Notes: generated by a model from the sequence alone, not told the origin. Positions 8,411 to 18,772 are shown, counted from the stretch's first letter. The stretch: 64,000 nucleotides of DNA from Chromobacterium amazonense (GCF_001855565.1 NZ_MKCR01000026.1:62001-126000); one strand, 5' to 3'. Numbers and translations: made by a program.

Positions 8411-10294
8411 ATGGACAAGACTCGTTGCGCGGAGTGTGGCGTGCGCTGGTTCCAGCGTTTCATCTGGATTGGCATCGCCATGAACATGGTATTCGCGATA
8501 CCGGCGCTGTTCTGGCCGGACTTCCTGAACAGTAGCTTCGGCCTGCCAAGCCAGGCGGTTTACCCTTGGCTGCAAAACGCCGGCATGCTGCTGGTGGGGA
8601 TCAGCCTGTTCTATGCGCCGGCCGGCGTCTGCGCCACGCGCTATCCGGTGTATGCCTGGCTGTGCGTGCTGTCCCGGCTGATCGCGGTGGTGTTCTGGAT
8701 CTACCTGATCCAGACCTCGGGCTATCCGGACGCCTTCAAGCCGCTGCTGTATTCCGACGCCGCGATGTTCGTCATCCTGGGCGCCTTGTTGTACATCGGC
8801 CTGCCGGACCAGCGCCCATGGCCGCTGATCCGCGCCGGTTTGTGCGGCTTGTGGCGCTGCGCGGCCAAGTGTTTTTCCGGCGCCCGCCGCAAGATCGCCA
8901 TCGCCGCGGTGCTGGTGTTGGCTTTCGTCGGCTACGAGGCTTGGGCCAATCTGCTGCGAGAGGTGCCGCAGCCGCCCATCCAGTCCGATGTCGAGCATTT
9001 CAAATATGCCGCCATCGGCCTGGGGGCTGATGCCCGCATCCCCTTGTATGTGTTTTCGGTGCTGCCGAAGGTGTGCGCGCAACGCATGCCGAGAATGGGG
9101 ACGGGCTGGCAGGCGTTCGGCTTCATCTATGAAGGCGGACATGATTTGCCGATAGGCCTGGCCAAGCGGCAGATAGGTTACCCGTCGGTGGAGCCCAATT
9201 GCGCCCTGTGCCATACCGGCCAGTACCGCAAGAGCGCGGATGACGTGCCGGTGCCGGTGCCCACCGCGCCGGCGGCGCTGCTGGATCTGGAGTCGTTCCA
9301 GTGGTTCCTCTACGACTGCGCCAGCGATCCGGACTTCAAGCCCAAGGTGATGGACGCCATCGAGCAGCATTACGATCTGGGGCCTATCGAAAAACTGTTC
9401 TACCGTTTCCTGATCGTGCCGGCCACCCAGCAGGCTTTTCTCAAGCAGGAGAAACAGTACGCCTGGCAAAAGCTGCGGCCGCTGCAGGGGCCGGGGCGCA
9501 CCGACACCTTCAATCCCACCAAGATGGCGATCTTCGGCTTCCCGGACGACTCCACCATAGGCACGGTGGACTTGCCGCAAATCTGGAACCAGAAGCCGCG
9601 CGAATCAATGTACCTGCACTGGGACGGAAATAACAACGACATCCACGAACGCAACTATGCCGCGGCCATGGCCGTGGGCGCGACGCCGCAGTCGGTGCTG
9701 CCGGCCGAATTCCAGCGCGTGACCGACTGGCTGCTGACGCATGAGCCGCCCAAGTGGCCGTTCGGCGGTCTCGATCAGGTGCGGGTGGCGCGCGGGCGCA
9801 CGCTGTGGGGGCAGAACTGCGCCCAGTGCCATGATTTTGGCAAAGCCGACACCGGCCAAGTGACGGTGGGGCTGGATGAGCTGGGCACCGATCCTTACCG
9901 CGTCAACTCCTTCACCGTCGGCCTGGTGGACAAATTCCATCAGTTCAAGAAACCGCCGTTCGACTTTGGCGCCTATCGGAAGACGCAGAGCTACAGCAAT
10001 ACGCCCACCGATGGCATCTGGCTGCGCTCGCCCTATCTGCACAACGGTTCGGTGCCGACCTTGTGGGATCTGCTGCAGCCATCGGACAAGCGGCCCAAGA
10101 TGTTCTATCGCGGCTCCAGCGTGTTCGACACCCGCAATGTGGGTTTTCTCAGCGGCGGGCCGGACAGCAAGGGCGGCGGTTACTTCCAGTTCGACACGCG
10201 CTTGCCGGGCAATCACAACACCGGGCATGAATACGGCGTTCATCTGAGCGACAGCGATAAATGGGCGCTGATTGAGTACATGAAGACGCTGTAA
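8411..10294 (+). CDS. Membrane-anchored di-heme cytochrome c
   Basis: This 627-residue protein has about five hydrophobic segments in its first 180 residues (for example RFIWIGIAMNMVFAIPALFW, and AIAAVLVLAFVGYEAW before residue 185), then a large presumably periplasmic domain with two c-type heme motifs, CALCH (264-268) and CAQCH (470-474). An N-terminal CAEC pair is also present. The C-terminal half, with LRSPYLHNGSVPTLWDLL, is typical of cytochrome-c/peroxidase-like domains. It starts 75 nt after the GMC fusion gene behind AAGGA. By position it probably passes electrons from that flavoenzyme to the respiratory chain; this is inferred from context. Not a member of a standard named oxidase complex. 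Confidence 0.8.
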   Translation: MDKTRCAECGVRWFQRFIWIGIAMNMVFAIPALFWPDFLNSSFGLPSQAVYPWLQNAGMLLVGISLFYAPAGVCATRYPVYAWLCVLSRLIAVVFWIYLIQTSGYPDAFKPLLYSDAAMFVILGALLYIGLPDQRPWPLIRAGLCGLWRCAAKCFSGARRKIAIAAVLVLAFVGYEAWANLLREVPQPPIQSDVEHFKYAAIGLGADARIPLYVFSVLPKVCAQRMPRMGTGWQAFGFIYEGGHDLPIGLAKRQIGYPSVEPNCALCHTGQYRKSADDVPVPVPTAPAALLDLESFQWFLYDCASDPDFKPKVMDAIEQHYDLGPIEKLFYRFLIVPATQQAFLKQEKQYAWQKLRPLQGPGRTDTFNPTKMAIFGFPDDSTIGTVDLPQIWNQKPRESMYLHWDGNNNDIHERNYAAAMAVGATPQSVLPAEFQRVTDWLLTHEPPKWPFGGLDQVRVARGRTLWGQNCAQCHDFGKADTGQVTVGLDELGTDPYRVNSFTVGLVDKFHQFKKPPFDFGAYRKTQSYSNTPTDGIWLRSPYLHNGSVPTLWDLLQPSDKRPKMFYRGSSVFDTRNVGFLSGGPDSKGGGYFQFDTRLPGNHNTGHEYGVHLSDSDKWALIEYMKTL

Positions 10295-10324
10295 ATCAGC
10301 GGCGACGAAACAAGGAGGCGGACG

Positions 10325-11512
10325 ATGGATGTGTTTGCGGACTGGAAGAGCAGGATTGAGAGCGATCTGGCGGCGACCGAACAGAATCTGCAGCAGAAGC
10401 GGCAGATGCTGGCGCGCTTGCAGCAGGCGCATGATCAGGTGTGGGAGGTGATCAATAGCGGCTCCACCTCTTCGGCCGGCATTCCGTGGGAGTTTGCCCA
10501 TGGCCTGTCCATCCTTGAGGGCGTGCTGGACGGCAAGCCGCTGCCCACTACCGAGGCCGAACTGCCCACCCGGGTGATGGATGACGGCACGCTGCTGGGC
10601 TGCCGCAAGTGGGAGCTGCTGGACCCGCTGTGGGGCGAGTCGCTGGTGGCCTGGTTCGAGCACTTGGCGAACCGCGCGCCGTGGGCGAGCCAGCCGGCGG
10701 CGCTGACCCTGCCTGATCAGGTCAGCTTCAATATCGCCGGGGATTGGGGCAGCGGCGACTATATCGCCGGCAAGGTGGCGGCGGCGATGGCCAAGCAGCC
10801 GACCGATTACACTATCCACCTGGGGGATGTCTATTACGCCGGCGCTAGTCCGGATGAGAGCCGCGACTTCGCCAACTGGCCGGCCGGCGGACGCGGGCAA
10901 TTCACGCTGAACTCCAACCATGAGATGTACAGCGGTGCGTTTGGCTATTTCCAGGAGCTGGGGCTGCGCTTCCCGCTGCAGCAAGGCACCAGTTATTTCA
11001 GCTTGCGCAACTCCAATTGGCTGATTCTTGGCCTGGATACCGCCTATTGGTCGGACAAGTACAAGTTGTATATGGACGGCGCCTTGGGCGACGCGCAGGC
11101 GGCTTGGCTGAAGGCCACTGCCTCCGGCTGGCAGGGCAAGATCATGCTGCTGTCGCACCACCAGGGCTATTCGATAGACGGTTCGGCGACCACCCCGCTG
11201 TACGACGAAGTGACCGCGGCCTTGGGGCGGGCGCCGGACTACTGGTACTGGGGACATCTGCACAATGTGATCTGCTATCAGCCGCGCAACGGCATGCTGG
11301 GCCGCTGCGTCGGCCATGGCGCCATTCCCTATGGCCCGGCCAGCATTCTGGACGGCAAGCCGCAGGTGGCATGGGCGGAAACGCGCTCGGCCGACGACAG
11401 CCGGTACCCGCAGCGGGTGCTGAACGGCTTCATCCGGCTGGAACTGAATGGCATGGCGCTGACGGAAATCCTGTACGACGAAAACGGGCAGCGCCGCTGG
11501 CCATTGCCGTGA
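10325..11512 (+). CDS. Calcineurin-like metallophosphoesterase
   Basis: This 395-residue protein starts with a coiled-coil-like segment rich in Glu and Gln (about residues 10-40), followed by a binuclear metallophosphoesterase core: GDWGSG near residue 140, GDVYYAG near 167, NHEM near 199, HHQG near 278 and GHLH near 305. These correspond to the metal ligands D, D, N, H and H of the family. There is no signal peptide, so it is probably cytoplasmic. A strong AAGGAGG precedes the ATG, 30 nt after the cytochrome gene, making it the third gene of the operon. The substrate cannot be read from the sequence; phosphodiester or phosphomonoester cleavage is the family activity. Confidence 0.8.
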   Translation: MDVFADWKSRIESDLAATEQNLQQKRQMLARLQQAHDQVWEVINSGSTSSAGIPWEFAHGLSILEGVLDGKPLPTTEAELPTRVMDDGTLLGCRKWELLDPLWGESLVAWFEHLANRAPWASQPAALTLPDQVSFNIAGDWGSGDYIAGKVAAAMAKQPTDYTIHLGDVYYAGASPDESRDFANWPAGGRGQFTLNSNHEMYSGAFGYFQELGLRFPLQQGTSYFSLRNSNWLILGLDTAYWSDKYKLYMDGALGDAQAAWLKATASGWQGKIMLLSHHQGYSIDGSATTPLYDEVTAALGRAPDYWYWGHLHNVICYQPRNGMLGRCVGHGAIPYGPASILDGKPQVAWAETRSADDSRYPQRVLNGFIRLELNGMALTEILYDENGQRRWPLP

Positions 11513-11534
11513 TGGCCAGCGATGGGCAAAAGCA

Positions 11535-11557
11535 AAGGGCTGCCTGGGGCAGCCCTT
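11535..11557. terminator. Bidirectional terminator between convergent genes
   Basis: A perfect 10-bp stem AAGGGCTGCC / GGCAGCCCTT with a 3-nt loop sits between the convergent phosphoesterase and GntR genes. T-rich sequence (TTTGCTTTTG) follows it when read on the minus strand. Confidence 0.7.
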
Positions 11558-11590
11558 GCCATTCCATGCCTCGGCAAGCGCCTGGCATGC

Positions 11591-12259
11591 TCAGCCTCGG
11601 CCCTCCAAGGCCTCGGCCGCGCTTTGCGCCAGCTGGCTGTAATCGCGGCCGAAATCGGCCACCATTTGCTTCAGTCGCGCGGTATCGCGCGCGATCAAGG
11701 TTTTCAGCAGGCTTTCCAGGAACAGGTGGGTGCGCTCCATCTGGCTCTGGCCAGCGCGCAGAATGGCGTACAGGCAGCGCTGGGTCAGCGGCAGCATGTC
11801 GTTCAGGGTGTCGGTCAGGTAACGGTTGTCGGCATGGCGGTACAGCGCGGACAGGAATTCGATGCCGTAATCGTAGAAGGCTTGCAGGTCATCGCGGCGT
11901 TTGGCTTCTTCCAGCTGCGCCATCAGCTCGATGAAGCGCGCCAGGTCGTCGTTCTGCCAGCCGGCGGCCAGATTTTGCACCACTCGCTCCAGCAGCAGAA
12001 ACCATAGATCAAAGAAGTCGCGCACGTCGCGCGCGCTGATGCTGGCCACCACCGCGCCGCGGCGCGGAAAAATGTCTACCAGGTGGCGGCGCTGCAGAAT
12101 CAGCAAGGCCTCGCGCACCGAGCCGCGGCTGACTTCCAGCTCGGATGCGATGCGCAGCTCCTGTATCCGTTCCCCCGGTTTCATCTCGCCTTGGATGATC
12201 TGTCTGCCGAGATATTGGGCGATCTGTTCGGTCAACAGGTCGTTGGCCTTGAATGTCAT
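11591..12259 (-). CDS. GntR-family transcriptional regulator, FadR/FCD type
   Basis: This 222-residue regulator has an N-terminal winged helix (about residues 8-75) with ERIQELRIASELEVSRGSVREAL as the GntR-type recognition region, and an all-helical C-terminal FCD ligand-binding domain (about 85-215). It is single and divergent from nothing close by: about 330 bp of gene-free sequence lies upstream. GGAG precedes the start. The ligand and targets are unknown; it could autoregulate, or control the convergent GMC operon. Confidence 0.85.
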   Translation of the reverse strand: MTFKANDLLTEQIAQYLGRQIIQGEMKPGERIQELRIASELEVSRGSVREALLILQRRHLVDIFPRRGAVVASISARDVRDFFDLWFLLLERVVQNLAAGWQNDDLARFIELMAQLEEAKRRDDLQAFYDYGIEFLSALYRHADNRYLTDTLNDMLPLTQRCLYAILRAGQSQMERTHLFLESLLKTLIARDTARLKQMVADFGRDYSQLAQSAAEALEGRG

Positions 12260-12588
12260 GCGTCATCTCCGGAATGGAATGTTATCGTTCTCGTTCGTAT
12301 TGTAAGGCATGATGATGCCAGATTGTCCGGCAATATCCTGTCGGTTTGCCGGTTTGTATCCGGCGCGGGGCGCCTAGCCTAACGACGCAACCCAGCGGCG
12401 GCGCATTATCATGCATCTGCTTCAGAGAGGGCGGCCATGATATCAATCAGACGATTAAAACGCATGTTTTGTGTTTCTGTTGACAGTCAGACGTGGAATT
12501 ATCTGTCGCCAAGAGCGCGGAAGGGCGGAGTGCTTGCGCTTAGGGGGATGCGCGCCGCCCAAGACTGCGGGAGCGGCGCGCGGGGGGC
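12260..12588. other. Gene-free region between the GntR regulator and ubiG
   Basis: No convincing gene is seen. The part next to the GntR start includes an imperfect 13-bp inverted repeat ATTGTCCGGCAAT (12322-12334), a possible autoregulatory operator. An AT-rich stretch spans about 12435-12500. A 61-codon open frame at 12437-12622 crosses the ubiG end and has no family similarity. Confidence 0.4.
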
Positions 12589-13290
12589 TTACTCCGCCGA
12601 GCGGCGGGTGGCCATCAGATAGTTGACGTCGGTATCGTCGTTCAAGGCGTAGATGCGGGTGAGCGGGTTGTAGCCCATGCCGCTGAGACCGTGCAGATTC
12701 AGCCCGGCGTGCCGCGCCATGCGTCCCAGTTCGGACGGTTTGATGAAGCGGGCATATTCATGGGTGCCGCGCGGCAGCATGTTCAGCACATACTCCGCGC
12801 CGACGACGGCGAGCATATAGGCCTTGGCGTTGCGGTTCAGCGTGGAGAAGAACACCCAGCCGCCCGGCTTCACCAGCGTGGCGCAGGCGCGCACCACGCT
12901 TTGCGGGTCCGGCACGTGCTCCAGCATTTCCATGCAGGTGACCACGTCGAAGCTGGCCGGCATCTCCGCCGCCAGCTCTTCCACCGGCACGCAGCGGTAA
13001 TCGATGGGCACGCCGGATTCCAGGCTGTGTAGCTGGGCGACCTTCAGCGATTTTTTGGCCAGGTCGATGCCGGTCACCTGGGCACCTTTTAGCGCCATGC
13101 TCTCGGCCAGGATGCCGCCGCCGCAGCCCACGTCCAGCACCTTCTTGCCGGCGAGGGAGGCGTGGCGGTCGATGTAATCCAGACGCAGCGGGTTGATTTC
13201 GTGCAGCGGCTTGAATTCGCTGTCCTTGTCCCACCATTTGTGCGCCAGCTGGCTGAATTTGTCGATTTCGAGTTCGTCTACGTTGCTCAT
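12589..13290 (-). CDS. ubiG: Ubiquinone biosynthesis O-methyltransferase UbiG
   Basis: UbiG carries out both SAM-dependent O-methylations in ubiquinone synthesis. The 233-residue protein matches the family in length and pattern: N-terminal [22 protein letters not shown]-binding motif [17 protein letters not shown] near residue 50, post-motif [13 protein letters not shown] near 120, and [14 protein letters not shown] near 145. It lies 4 nt after mtaD and has only a weak ribosome-binding site of its own, which suggests coupling to mtaD. A mtaD-ubiG pair is common in beta- and gammaproteobacteria. Confidence 0.96.
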   Translation of the reverse strand: MSNVDELEIDKFSQLAHKWWDKDSEFKPLHEINPLRLDYIDRHASLAGKKVLDVGCGGGILAESMALKGAQVTGIDLAKKSLKVAQLHSLESGVPIDYRCVPVEELAAEMPASFDVVTCMEMLEHVPDPQSVVRACATLVKPGGWVFFSTLNRNAKAYMLAVVGAEYVLNMLPRGTHEYARFIKPSELGRMARHAGLNLHGLSGMGYNPLTRIYALNDDTDVNYLMATRRSAE

Positions 13291-13294
13291 GCTT

Positions 13295-14614
13295 TTACTT
13301 TGCCAGGATGCGGTTGCGCCAGTCGTCGGCGCGGGCTTTCAGAGTGGCCTCGTCCAGCGTCTTCAGCTTGCGGCCGGCCATCAGCGCGCGCCCCTTGACC
13401 CAGACGTGGCTGACTTGCTCGCGGCCTGCGGCGTACACCACGTGCGAGATCGGGTCGAAGGCCGGCGCGGTTTCCAGTTCGGACAGATCGATGGCGATCA
13501 GGTCGGCATCCTTGCCCACCTTGACCGAGCCGGTCTTGTCGGCGATGCCCAGCGCGCGCGCGCCGTTAAGCGTGGCCATGCGGATGGCGGCGGCGGCTGG
13601 CACGGTGGTCGGGTCCAGCGTGCCCACCTTGGCCAGCAGTGCGGCCAGGCGGGTTTCCGCCAGCATGTCCAGCTTGTTGTTGGAGGCGGCGCCGTCGGTG
13701 CCGATGCCCACGGCGATGCCGGCGTCCAGCATCTTGCCGATGGGCGCGATGCCGGAGGCCAGCTTCATATTCGAGGCCGGATTGTGGGCGGTGGACACGC
13801 CGTATTTCGCCGCCAGCTCGATTTCGGCGTCGTTCAGATGCACCATGTGCGCGGCCACCAGCCGCGGCGACAGCATGCCCAGCTGCTGCAGGCGAGCCAG
13901 CGGGCGTTGGCCGTGCTCCTTGACGCTGTTGTTCACCTCGTCGGCGGTTTCGTGGATGTGGCAGTGGATTAGCATGTCTTCCTGCTCGGCCAGCGTCACA
14001 ACCTTGCGGAAAGTGTCGTCCGATACGGTATAGGGCGCGTGCGGTGCCAGGGTGAAGGTCACCAGCTCTTCGCCCAGGAACTGGCTGCGCTCGGCCATGC
14101 CCTTGGCGATGTAATCGTCGGCGTTGGTGGCGTAGTTGGTGGGAAATTCCAGGATGGAACAGCCGACGAAGGTGCGCATGCCGGAAGCCAGGCCGGCGCG
14201 CGCCATCGCGGCGTTGTAGAAATACATGTCGTTGATGGTGGTGGTGCCGCCGCGGATCATTTCGCCCATGGCTAGCAGCGCGCCGTCGAACACGAAATCG
14301 TCGCGCACGTGCTTGCCTTCGGCCGGCCAGATGTGGTTTTGCAGCCAGTCCATCAGCGCCTTGTCGTCGGCCAGGCCGCGCAGCAGCGTCATGGCGGAGT
14401 GGCCGTGCAGGTTGACCAGGCCGGGCATCAGCACGTGGTCGGGCAGGTCCAGCCGTTCGTCGGCTTCCAGCGCGGCGGCGTCGGCCGCTGGCAGAATGGC
14501 GGCAATCCTGCCATCCTTGATCGCCAGCGCGTGGTTTTCCAGGATTTCGCCATCCGTTTCCACGGTGATGATCCAGCGGGCGGAGATAATCTTTTCATAA
14601 CGTGACTGCGGCAT
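13295..14614 (-). CDS. mtaD: 5'-methylthioadenosine/S-adenosylhomocysteine deaminase (TRZ/ATZ hydrolase)
   Basis: This 439-residue amidohydrolase has the metal-binding [11 protein letters not shown] (HxH) near residue 70, substrate-site histidines in [11 protein letters not shown] and [10 protein letters not shown] near 200-225, and the catalytic Asp in GTDGAASNN near 310. This is the MtaD/TRZ-ATZ pattern for deaminating 5'-methylthioadenosine or S-adenosylhomocysteine. Because UbiG releases S-adenosylhomocysteine, a role in removing that inhibitor fits the ubiG neighbour. The substrate within the family is inferred, since related members also deaminate guanine or triazines. Confidence 0.85.
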   Translation of the reverse strand: MPQSRYEKIISARWIITVETDGEILENHALAIKDGRIAAILPAADAAALEADERLDLPDHVLMPGLVNLHGHSAMTLLRGLADDKALMDWLQNHIWPAEGKHVRDDFVFDGALLAMGEMIRGGTTTINDMYFYNAAMARAGLASGMRTFVGCSILEFPTNYATNADDYIAKGMAERSQFLGEELVTFTLAPHAPYTVSDDTFRKVVTLAEQEDMLIHCHIHETADEVNNSVKEHGQRPLARLQQLGMLSPRLVAAHMVHLNDAEIELAAKYGVSTAHNPASNMKLASGIAPIGKMLDAGIAVGIGTDGAASNNKLDMLAETRLAALLAKVGTLDPTTVPAAAAIRMATLNGARALGIADKTGSVKVGKDADLIAIDLSELETAPAFDPISHVVYAAGREQVSHVWVKGRALMAGRKLKTLDEATLKARADDWRNRILAK

Positions 14615-14864
14615 GGTGTGAATCCTGAACGCGTTGTCAATAAAGTGTCGTGGATTTTAGGCCCTGCGGGCCCGGCAAGGCAATGCGCCGCTCTTTTATC
14701 TCAAGCGGTATTGGCGCTCTCATGCGTGAAAATGACAATTGCAGATGACTTGTGGATATATAGAGGAAATGCCGGCCGACGCCGGTGTATACTGCTGATT
14801 GCACATATAAAATCTACTCCGGGCACGAACTCCAACACTTCGGCGAAGCAAAGACTAGCGCGAC

Positions 14865-17090
14865 ATGGCTCAACAAGCAGACGATAAAACCACTGCCAGC
14901 ACTGGCCTGAATCTGAGGGACGTGTTTCTCATCGCCGTGATACTCGGCTTGCTGATCCCTGCCTCCATCATCAGCTATCTCAGTTTCAACATCCAGAAAG
15001 ACAATCTGACCGCGCAGCTGGACACCGACCAGCGCCGTCTGCTCGACATCGTCGCGCTGGGGATGCAGGAGCCGCTGTGGAACCTCAGCCGCCAGGCAGG
15101 CAATCCCTTGATCGCGTCGGTGATGGAAGACCCGCGCGTGATCTCCATCCGCGTCACCGACACCCAATCCAACCAGGTGTTTCTGTCGGCGGTGCACAGC
15201 GAGCGCCGCATAGGCAGCGTGTCCTACGTGGAAAAGCCGGTGATCTATCGCGGCGAGGCCATCGGCCAGGTGACGATGGAATTCGACAACGAGAATCTGG
15301 CCATCGCGTTGAGCAATCAGGTCAAGAACATCCTGACGATTCTGGCGGCGCAGCTGGTGCTGTCCATCATGCTGATCATGAGCATCCTGCACTCGCGTTT
15401 CCTGCGGCCGATGCGCTTGGCCGCCAAGGTGTTCGAGAACACCGTAGAAGGCATCATGATCACCGATGCCGACAAGCGCATCCGCAGCGTCAACCGCGCC
15501 TTCACCGAAATCACCGGCTATACCCAGCACGAAGTGCTGGGGCAGAAGACCAGCATTCTGTCCTCCGGCCGCCATGACGAGCCGTTCTACGAGCAGATGT
15601 GGCAGTCCATTTCCGAGCAGGGCTCATGGCAGGGCGAGTTGTGGAACCGCCGCAAGAACGGCGAGGTTTATCCGGAGTGGCTTGCGATCAACGCGGTGCG
15701 CAACAGTCTGGGCGAGATCACCCACTATGTGGCGATTTTCAGCGACCTGACCGAGCGCAAGGCCGCCGACGACCGCATCCAGTTCCTGGCCCACTTCGAC
15801 GTGCTGACCAGCCTGCCCAACCGCGTGCACATGCAGGACCGGGTGGAGCTGGCCATTCACAACGCGGTGCGCGACAACCAGCGGCTGGCCCTGCTGCTGC
15901 TGGACCTGGACCGCTTCAAGACCGTCAACGAGTCGCTGGGCCACTCGGCCGGCGATACCCTGCTGCAGGTGGCGGCGGACCGCATCCGCTCGGTGCTGGC
16001 GCCGGGCGAGATGCTGGCGCGCCAGGGCGGCGACGAATTCATCATCCTCTTGCCCCTGATTTCCGATCCAGGCGAGGCGGCGCTGGCGGCGGAGCGGGTG
16101 CGCGAGGTGTTCGCCAGCCCGATCGAGCTGCACAACCACGTGATCACCATCACGCCGTCCATCGGCATCAGCGTCTACCCGGACGACGGCCGCGACTACG
16201 AAACCCTGGTCCGCAACGCCGACGCGGCGATGTACCACGCCAAATCCTCCGGCCGCAACAGCTACAAGTTCTACACCGCCGACCTGAACGCCCGCGCCCG
16301 CGAGATCCTGGCCATCGAGAGCCAGCTGCGCTTCGCGCTGGAGCGCGACGAGTTCGTGCTGCACTATCAGCCGCAAGTAGACATGAAAACCGGCTGCATC
16401 ATCGGCGCCGAAGCGCTGATCCGCTGGAACCACCCGTCGCTGGGCCTGCTCGGCCCGGTGCGCTTCATCCAGGTGGCCGAGGAGCGCGGCTTCATCGTGC
16501 AGATCGGCAATTGGGTGATCGCCGAGGCCACGCGGCAGATGGTGGCGTGGCGCCAGGCCGGCTTGCCGGAGGTGACCCTGGCCATCAACCTGTCGGCCTT
16601 GCAGTTCCGCCAGCCCGACTTGGCCGAACAGGTGCAGCAGGCCTTGTTGTCGCATGATCTGCCTGGCCACGCCCTGGACATCGAAGTGACCGAGAGCGTC
16701 ATCATGGAGGACGCGCAGGCCACGATCCAGGCGATAGACACCATGAAGAGCATGGGGCTGCGGCTGTCCATCGACGACTTCGGCACCGGCTACTCCAGCC
16801 TGTCCTACCTCAAGCGCTTCAAGGCGGACAAGCTGAAGATCGACCGCTCCTTTGTGCGCGACATCCCGCAGGACGCCGACGACAGCGCCATCGCCCGCGC
16901 CATCATCAATATGGCCAAGAACCTGAACATGCAGGTAGTGGCGGAAGGGGTGGAGACGATGGAGCAATGGCAGTTCCTGGAGCAGGAAGGCTGCGATTTC
17001 GTCCAGGGCTATTTGATCGCCAAGCCGCTGCCGGCGGAGGAGTTCGCCGCGCTGCTGACCCAGGGCAGCCTGCTGCCGCAGGATGGGTGA
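14865..17090 (+). CDS. Membrane PAS-GGDEF-EAL cyclic-di-GMP protein
   Basis: This 741-residue signalling protein has two membrane helices (about residues 20-45 and 150-175) bracketing a periplasmic sensor domain of about 105 residues. They are followed by a PAS domain (about 190-310; TVEGIMITDADKRI), a diguanylate cyclase domain with intact GGDEF at 388-392, and a phosphodiesterase domain with EAL at 516-518 and DDFGTGYSS near 640. Both catalytic signatures are intact, so either making or degrading c-di-GMP is possible; with this order the EAL activity often dominates. A TATACT box at 14788-14793 may be its -10 element. It is transcribed alone and ends in a strong terminator. Confidence 0.92.
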   Translation: MAQQADDKTTASTGLNLRDVFLIAVILGLLIPASIISYLSFNIQKDNLTAQLDTDQRRLLDIVALGMQEPLWNLSRQAGNPLIASVMEDPRVISIRVTDTQSNQVFLSAVHSERRIGSVSYVEKPVIYRGEAIGQVTMEFDNENLAIALSNQVKNILTILAAQLVLSIMLIMSILHSRFLRPMRLAAKVFENTVEGIMITDADKRIRSVNRAFTEITGYTQHEVLGQKTSILSSGRHDEPFYEQMWQSISEQGSWQGELWNRRKNGEVYPEWLAINAVRNSLGEITHYVAIFSDLTERKAADDRIQFLAHFDVLTSLPNRVHMQDRVELAIHNAVRDNQRLALLLLDLDRFKTVNESLGHSAGDTLLQVAADRIRSVLAPGEMLARQGGDEFIILLPLISDPGEAALAAERVREVFASPIELHNHVITITPSIGISVYPDDGRDYETLVRNADAAMYHAKSSGRNSYKFYTADLNARAREILAIESQLRFALERDEFVLHYQPQVDMKTGCIIGAEALIRWNHPSLGLLGPVRFIQVAEERGFIVQIGNWVIAEATRQMVAWRQAGLPEVTLAINLSALQFRQPDLAEQVQQALLSHDLPGHALDIEVTESVIMEDAQATIQAIDTMKSMGLRLSIDDFGTGYSSLSYLKRFKADKLKIDRSFVRDIPQDADDSAIARAIINMAKNLNMQVVAEGVETMEQWQFLEQEGCDFVQGYLIAKPLPAEEFAALLTQGSLLPQDG

Positions 17091-17110
17091 CAGGCGTTCA
17101 GGCATGCTCA

Positions 17111-17142
17111 AGGCCCGCGCAGAAGACGCGGGCCTTTTTCTT
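17111..17142 (+). terminator. Rho-independent terminator
   Basis: A 9-bp stem AGGCCCGCG / CGCGGGCCT with a 7-nt loop is followed by TTTTCTT, 20 nt after the GGDEF-EAL stop. Confidence 0.9.
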
Positions 17143-17407
17143 GTCGCGCGGTCAGAATGAAATGCGCGCGCCGGAACGGTTATGTCGTCACCCGCGGCGC
17201 GCTAGACAGCCGAACCGGTTGCCGGTGGCGGACCTGCGCGGGGAACCCGTAGCTGCCGTCAGCATCTGTATTGGAGCGGAGTCGCTCAGCGACGCCCAGA
17301 TACGCGCGTATTCCGGTCCGCTGATCCAGGCCGTCCGCCAGCTGGCGGCCTGTATTGCTTAGCATCCGGATGGCGTAACCATACAGCAGAGCGGACGAGG
17401 GGATAGC

Positions 17408-18649
17408 ATGGCCGGGGATGGCGAAGTCGTAGAGGTGCATAAATGGAGCAGGCTGCTGCGCGTGGTGGCGAGCCTGTTGCTGGGCTATGCCTTGCTGATG
17501 GTGGGCAATGCGCTGAGCAATACCCAGACCTCGCTCGCCTTGCTGCAGCAGGGCGTTCCGGTGACGGTGGCCGGGCTGGTGCAGTCGGCCTATTACGCCG
17601 GTTTCTTCATCGGCGGTTTCTTCTGCAGCGCCATTGTGCACCGCTATGGCCACCACCGCGCCTTTGCCGCCCTGGCGGCCATCATCTGCATCGTGGTGCT
17701 GGCGCAGGCGCTGGTGCATTCGCCCCTGCTGTGGGCGCTGGTGCGCTTCGTCAACGGCCTGGCCATCGTCGGCATCTTCATGGTGGTGGAGAGCTGGCTC
17801 AACGGCTGCGTCGGCAATGCGCAGCGCGGCCAGTTGTTCTCGCTGTACATGATGGTCAGCTACCTCGGCGCCAGCGCCGGCCAATGGCTGCTCAAGCTGC
17901 CGCTGACCCAGCCAGGCTGGCCCTTCATCGTGGTGGCCATGTTGTTCGCGCTGGCCATCATCCCTGTGACGCTGACCAGCCAGCGGCCGCTGACCTTGGT
18001 GGCCGCGCCGGCCGGCAGCGTGGTGTTGCTGACATTGCGCACCGTGGGCGAGTTGCGGCGGCTGGCGCCGTTGGCGCTGTACGGCGTGTTGATCGCGGGC
18101 TGTTTCAACAGCGCTTTTTACAGCATGTTGCCGGTGGTGCTGAGCCAGTTGAGTTATCTGCCGCACCAGATCGGCAATTTCATGGGCCTGGCGCTGCTGG
18201 CCGCGCCGCTGTTGCAGTGGCCCATGGGCAAATGGGCGGACCGCAGCGACCGCTGCCTGCTGTTGTCGCGCACGGCGTTGACTGTGGTGGTGGCCTCGCT
18301 GTTGCTGACCCAGCTGCTGGACACGGTGCTGCTGCTGCCCTTGGCGCTGGTATATGTCTGCGTGGCTTTTACTTTCTATGGCACCTTGAGCGGCATCGCC
18401 AACGATGCCATGCCGGCCGAGCGCCGGCTGGAAACCAGCGCGGCCTTGCTGACGCTGTACGCGCTGGGCGGCACGCTGGGGCCGCTGTTGTGCTCGCTGG
18501 CGATGGGCGCGCTGGGCGCCGCGGGCTATTTCGCCATATCCACAGCCATGGCAGCCGCGCTCTTGGGGCTGGCCGTATGGACGCTGCAGCAGCGCCAGGG
18601 GCGGCTGCCTTTCATCGACTACCTGCGCCGCATCGGGGCCAGGCTCTAG
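17408..18649 (+). CDS. MFS transporter, YcaD-like
   Basis: This 413-residue protein has about 12 hydrophobic segments and the short loops of the major facilitator superfamily. The N-half shows SAYYAGFFIGGFF and HRYGHHRAF at the loop 2-3 position, and VESWLNG in helix 5; this last motif is typical of the YcaD-like subgroup, whose substrates are poorly known. A GAGGGGA site precedes the ATG. It stands alone between the GGDEF-EAL gene and a small zinc-ribbon gene. Substrate and direction cannot be inferred. Confidence 0.85.
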   Translation: MAGDGEVVEVHKWSRLLRVVASLLLGYALLMVGNALSNTQTSLALLQQGVPVTVAGLVQSAYYAGFFIGGFFCSAIVHRYGHHRAFAALAAIICIVVLAQALVHSPLLWALVRFVNGLAIVGIFMVVESWLNGCVGNAQRGQLFSLYMMVSYLGASAGQWLLKLPLTQPGWPFIVVAMLFALAIIPVTLTSQRPLTLVAAPAGSVVLLTLRTVGELRRLAPLALYGVLIAGCFNSAFYSMLPVVLSQLSYLPHQIGNFMGLALLAAPLLQWPMGKWADRSDRCLLLSRTALTVVVASLLLTQLLDTVLLLPLALVYVCVAFTFYGTLSGIANDAMPAERRLETSAALLTLYALGGTLGPLLCSLAMGALGAAGYFAISTAMAAALLGLAVWTLQQRQGRLPFIDYLRRIGARL

Positions 18650-18772
18650 TTTCATCTGGAAGCTGAACCGCTTTCTTGGCAGCGTGTTTGCTCACAGTGA
18701 CAGGGGCCTGAGCGGCGCGGCGCCGTCATGGAAAGAGGAGACGGGCGATGTTGTCGTTTCAGTATGCCAAAA

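Noticed and set aside
12437-12622. 61-codon plus-strand frame before ubiG
   Set aside because: It overlaps the ubiG end, has low-complexity basic residues and no ribosome site or similarity.
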